Shown here: positions 5,915-6,223 of the stretch, one piece after another
How positions within the stretch are numbered: the stretch's first letter is position 1
Layout: each line of letters starts with the position of its first letter
Source: Bacillota bacterium
Lineage (GTDB): Bacteria > Bacillota > Clostridia > Peptostreptococcales > Anaerovoracaceae
Length of the DNA stretch: 6,223 bases
Direction: 5' to 3'
Assembly: GCA_017619985.1 (NCBI GenBank)
Contig: JAFZRG010000179.1
Span: 1 to 6,223 of the forward strand
Made by a program: the position numbers and the translations under genes
Notes under the pieces: generated by a model
What the model saw: the letters and a program-made list of their open reading frames with translations, nothing else
What the model was told of the DNA's origin: nothing
The model's database searches: none

Positions 5915-6223
5915 CTATTCCGCCAGGATCTCGCGGTACTTCGCCTCCTCCTCGTGGTTGGCCATGATGAAGTGGCCTTCCTCGATCTCGATCCAGCGCG
6001 GCGGATCGTTTTCGTAGTGGTGCACGCTCGGATCGTACACCTTGACGACTTTCTTCTTCTCGTTGTCCGGGTCGGGCATCGGGATGGCCGAAAGCAGTGC
6101 CTGCGTGTACGGGTGGAGCGGGTGAGCATACAGCTTCTCGGTCTCCGCCAGCTCCACGATCACGCCCTTGTGGATGACCGCGATGCGGTCCGTGATGAAC
6201 CGCATGACGGACAGGTCGTGCGC
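5915..6223 (-). CDS. oppF: Oligopeptide ABC transporter ATP-binding protein, OppF type, C-terminal part (5' end beyond window)
   Basis: Only the last 102 residues are in the window; the frame is open to the right edge. It starts at the switch histidine in AHDLSVMRFITDRIAV, the typical OppF form of the H-loop. The oligo_HPY C-terminal region follows (HPLHPYTQALLSAIPMPDP, residues 34-52), then a hydrophilic tail ending in GHFIMAN and a charged helix. Walker A, the Q-loop, the ABC signature and Walker B lie outside the window, so catalytic competence cannot be judged. HDLSV and the AIPMPDP stretch favour OppF/DppF over OppD. It is immediately upstream of, and probably cotranscribed with, the PIG-L deacetylase gene. 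Since oppA has its own promoter further on, this ATPase most likely belongs to a separate opp-type operon lying to the right. Confidence 0.9.
   Translation of the reverse strand, partial: AHDLSVMRFITDRIAVIHKGVIVELAETEKLYAHPLHPYTQALLSAIPMPDPDNEKKKVVKVYDPSVHHYENDPPRWIEIEEGHFIMANHEEEAKYREILAE

Noticed and set aside
5035..5967. Plus-strand open frame of 310 codons opposite the deacetylase
   Set aside because: It reads through the intrinsic terminator and then lies antisense to the PIG-L gene, with no domain and no ribosome binding site.
5905..6129. A 75-residue N-terminal extension of the deacetylase
   Set aside because: It overlaps the oppF coding region in another frame and gives an Arg/Ser/Thr-rich sequence unlike any PIG-L N-terminus. 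The ATG at 5904 has a plausible ribosome binding site and the family start.

Overview
The window looks like ordinary chromosomal DNA from a Gram-positive bacterium, most likely a moderately GC-rich anaerobic member of the Bacillota (Clostridia). The reasons are strong AGGAGG ribosome binding sites, short-spaced or overlapping genes, a lipoprotein-type solute-binding protein instead of a periplasmic one, and A/T-rich intergenic promoter regions between GC-rich genes. The exact taxon cannot be read from the sequence. Every supportable gene is on the minus strand, so the biological order runs from the right edge to the left edge.

Right part (about 6223 to 5045): the C-terminal third of an OppF-type ABC ATPase is followed after 10 nt by a complete PIG-L/LmbE-family zinc-dependent de-N-acetylase. 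A strong intrinsic terminator lies just after the deacetylase stop. This is the tail of one transcription unit.

Middle and left part (about 5027 to 1): a second unit starts with a recognisable promoter (TTGTGA-18-TATAAT) surrounded by inverted and repeated motifs. It then encodes oppA (lipoprotein peptide-binding protein), a GC-rich hairpin with a short T-run, oppB and oppC (permeases, 1-nt stop/start overlap) and oppD (ATPase, cut by the left edge). The internal hairpin is placed to let the binding protein be made in excess over the membrane complex.

Working together, OppA would capture oligopeptides (or peptide-like ligands) outside the membrane, OppB/OppC form the channel, and OppD with an OppF-type partner hydrolyses ATP. 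Because an oppF tail lies upstream of oppA and another opp set runs off the left edge, the locus probably holds two opp-type systems in tandem, separated by the deacetylase gene. No mobile element, CRISPR array, RNA gene or clearly novel system is visible. The points most worth a second look are the deacetylase linked to the transporters and the operator-like repeats at the oppA promoter.
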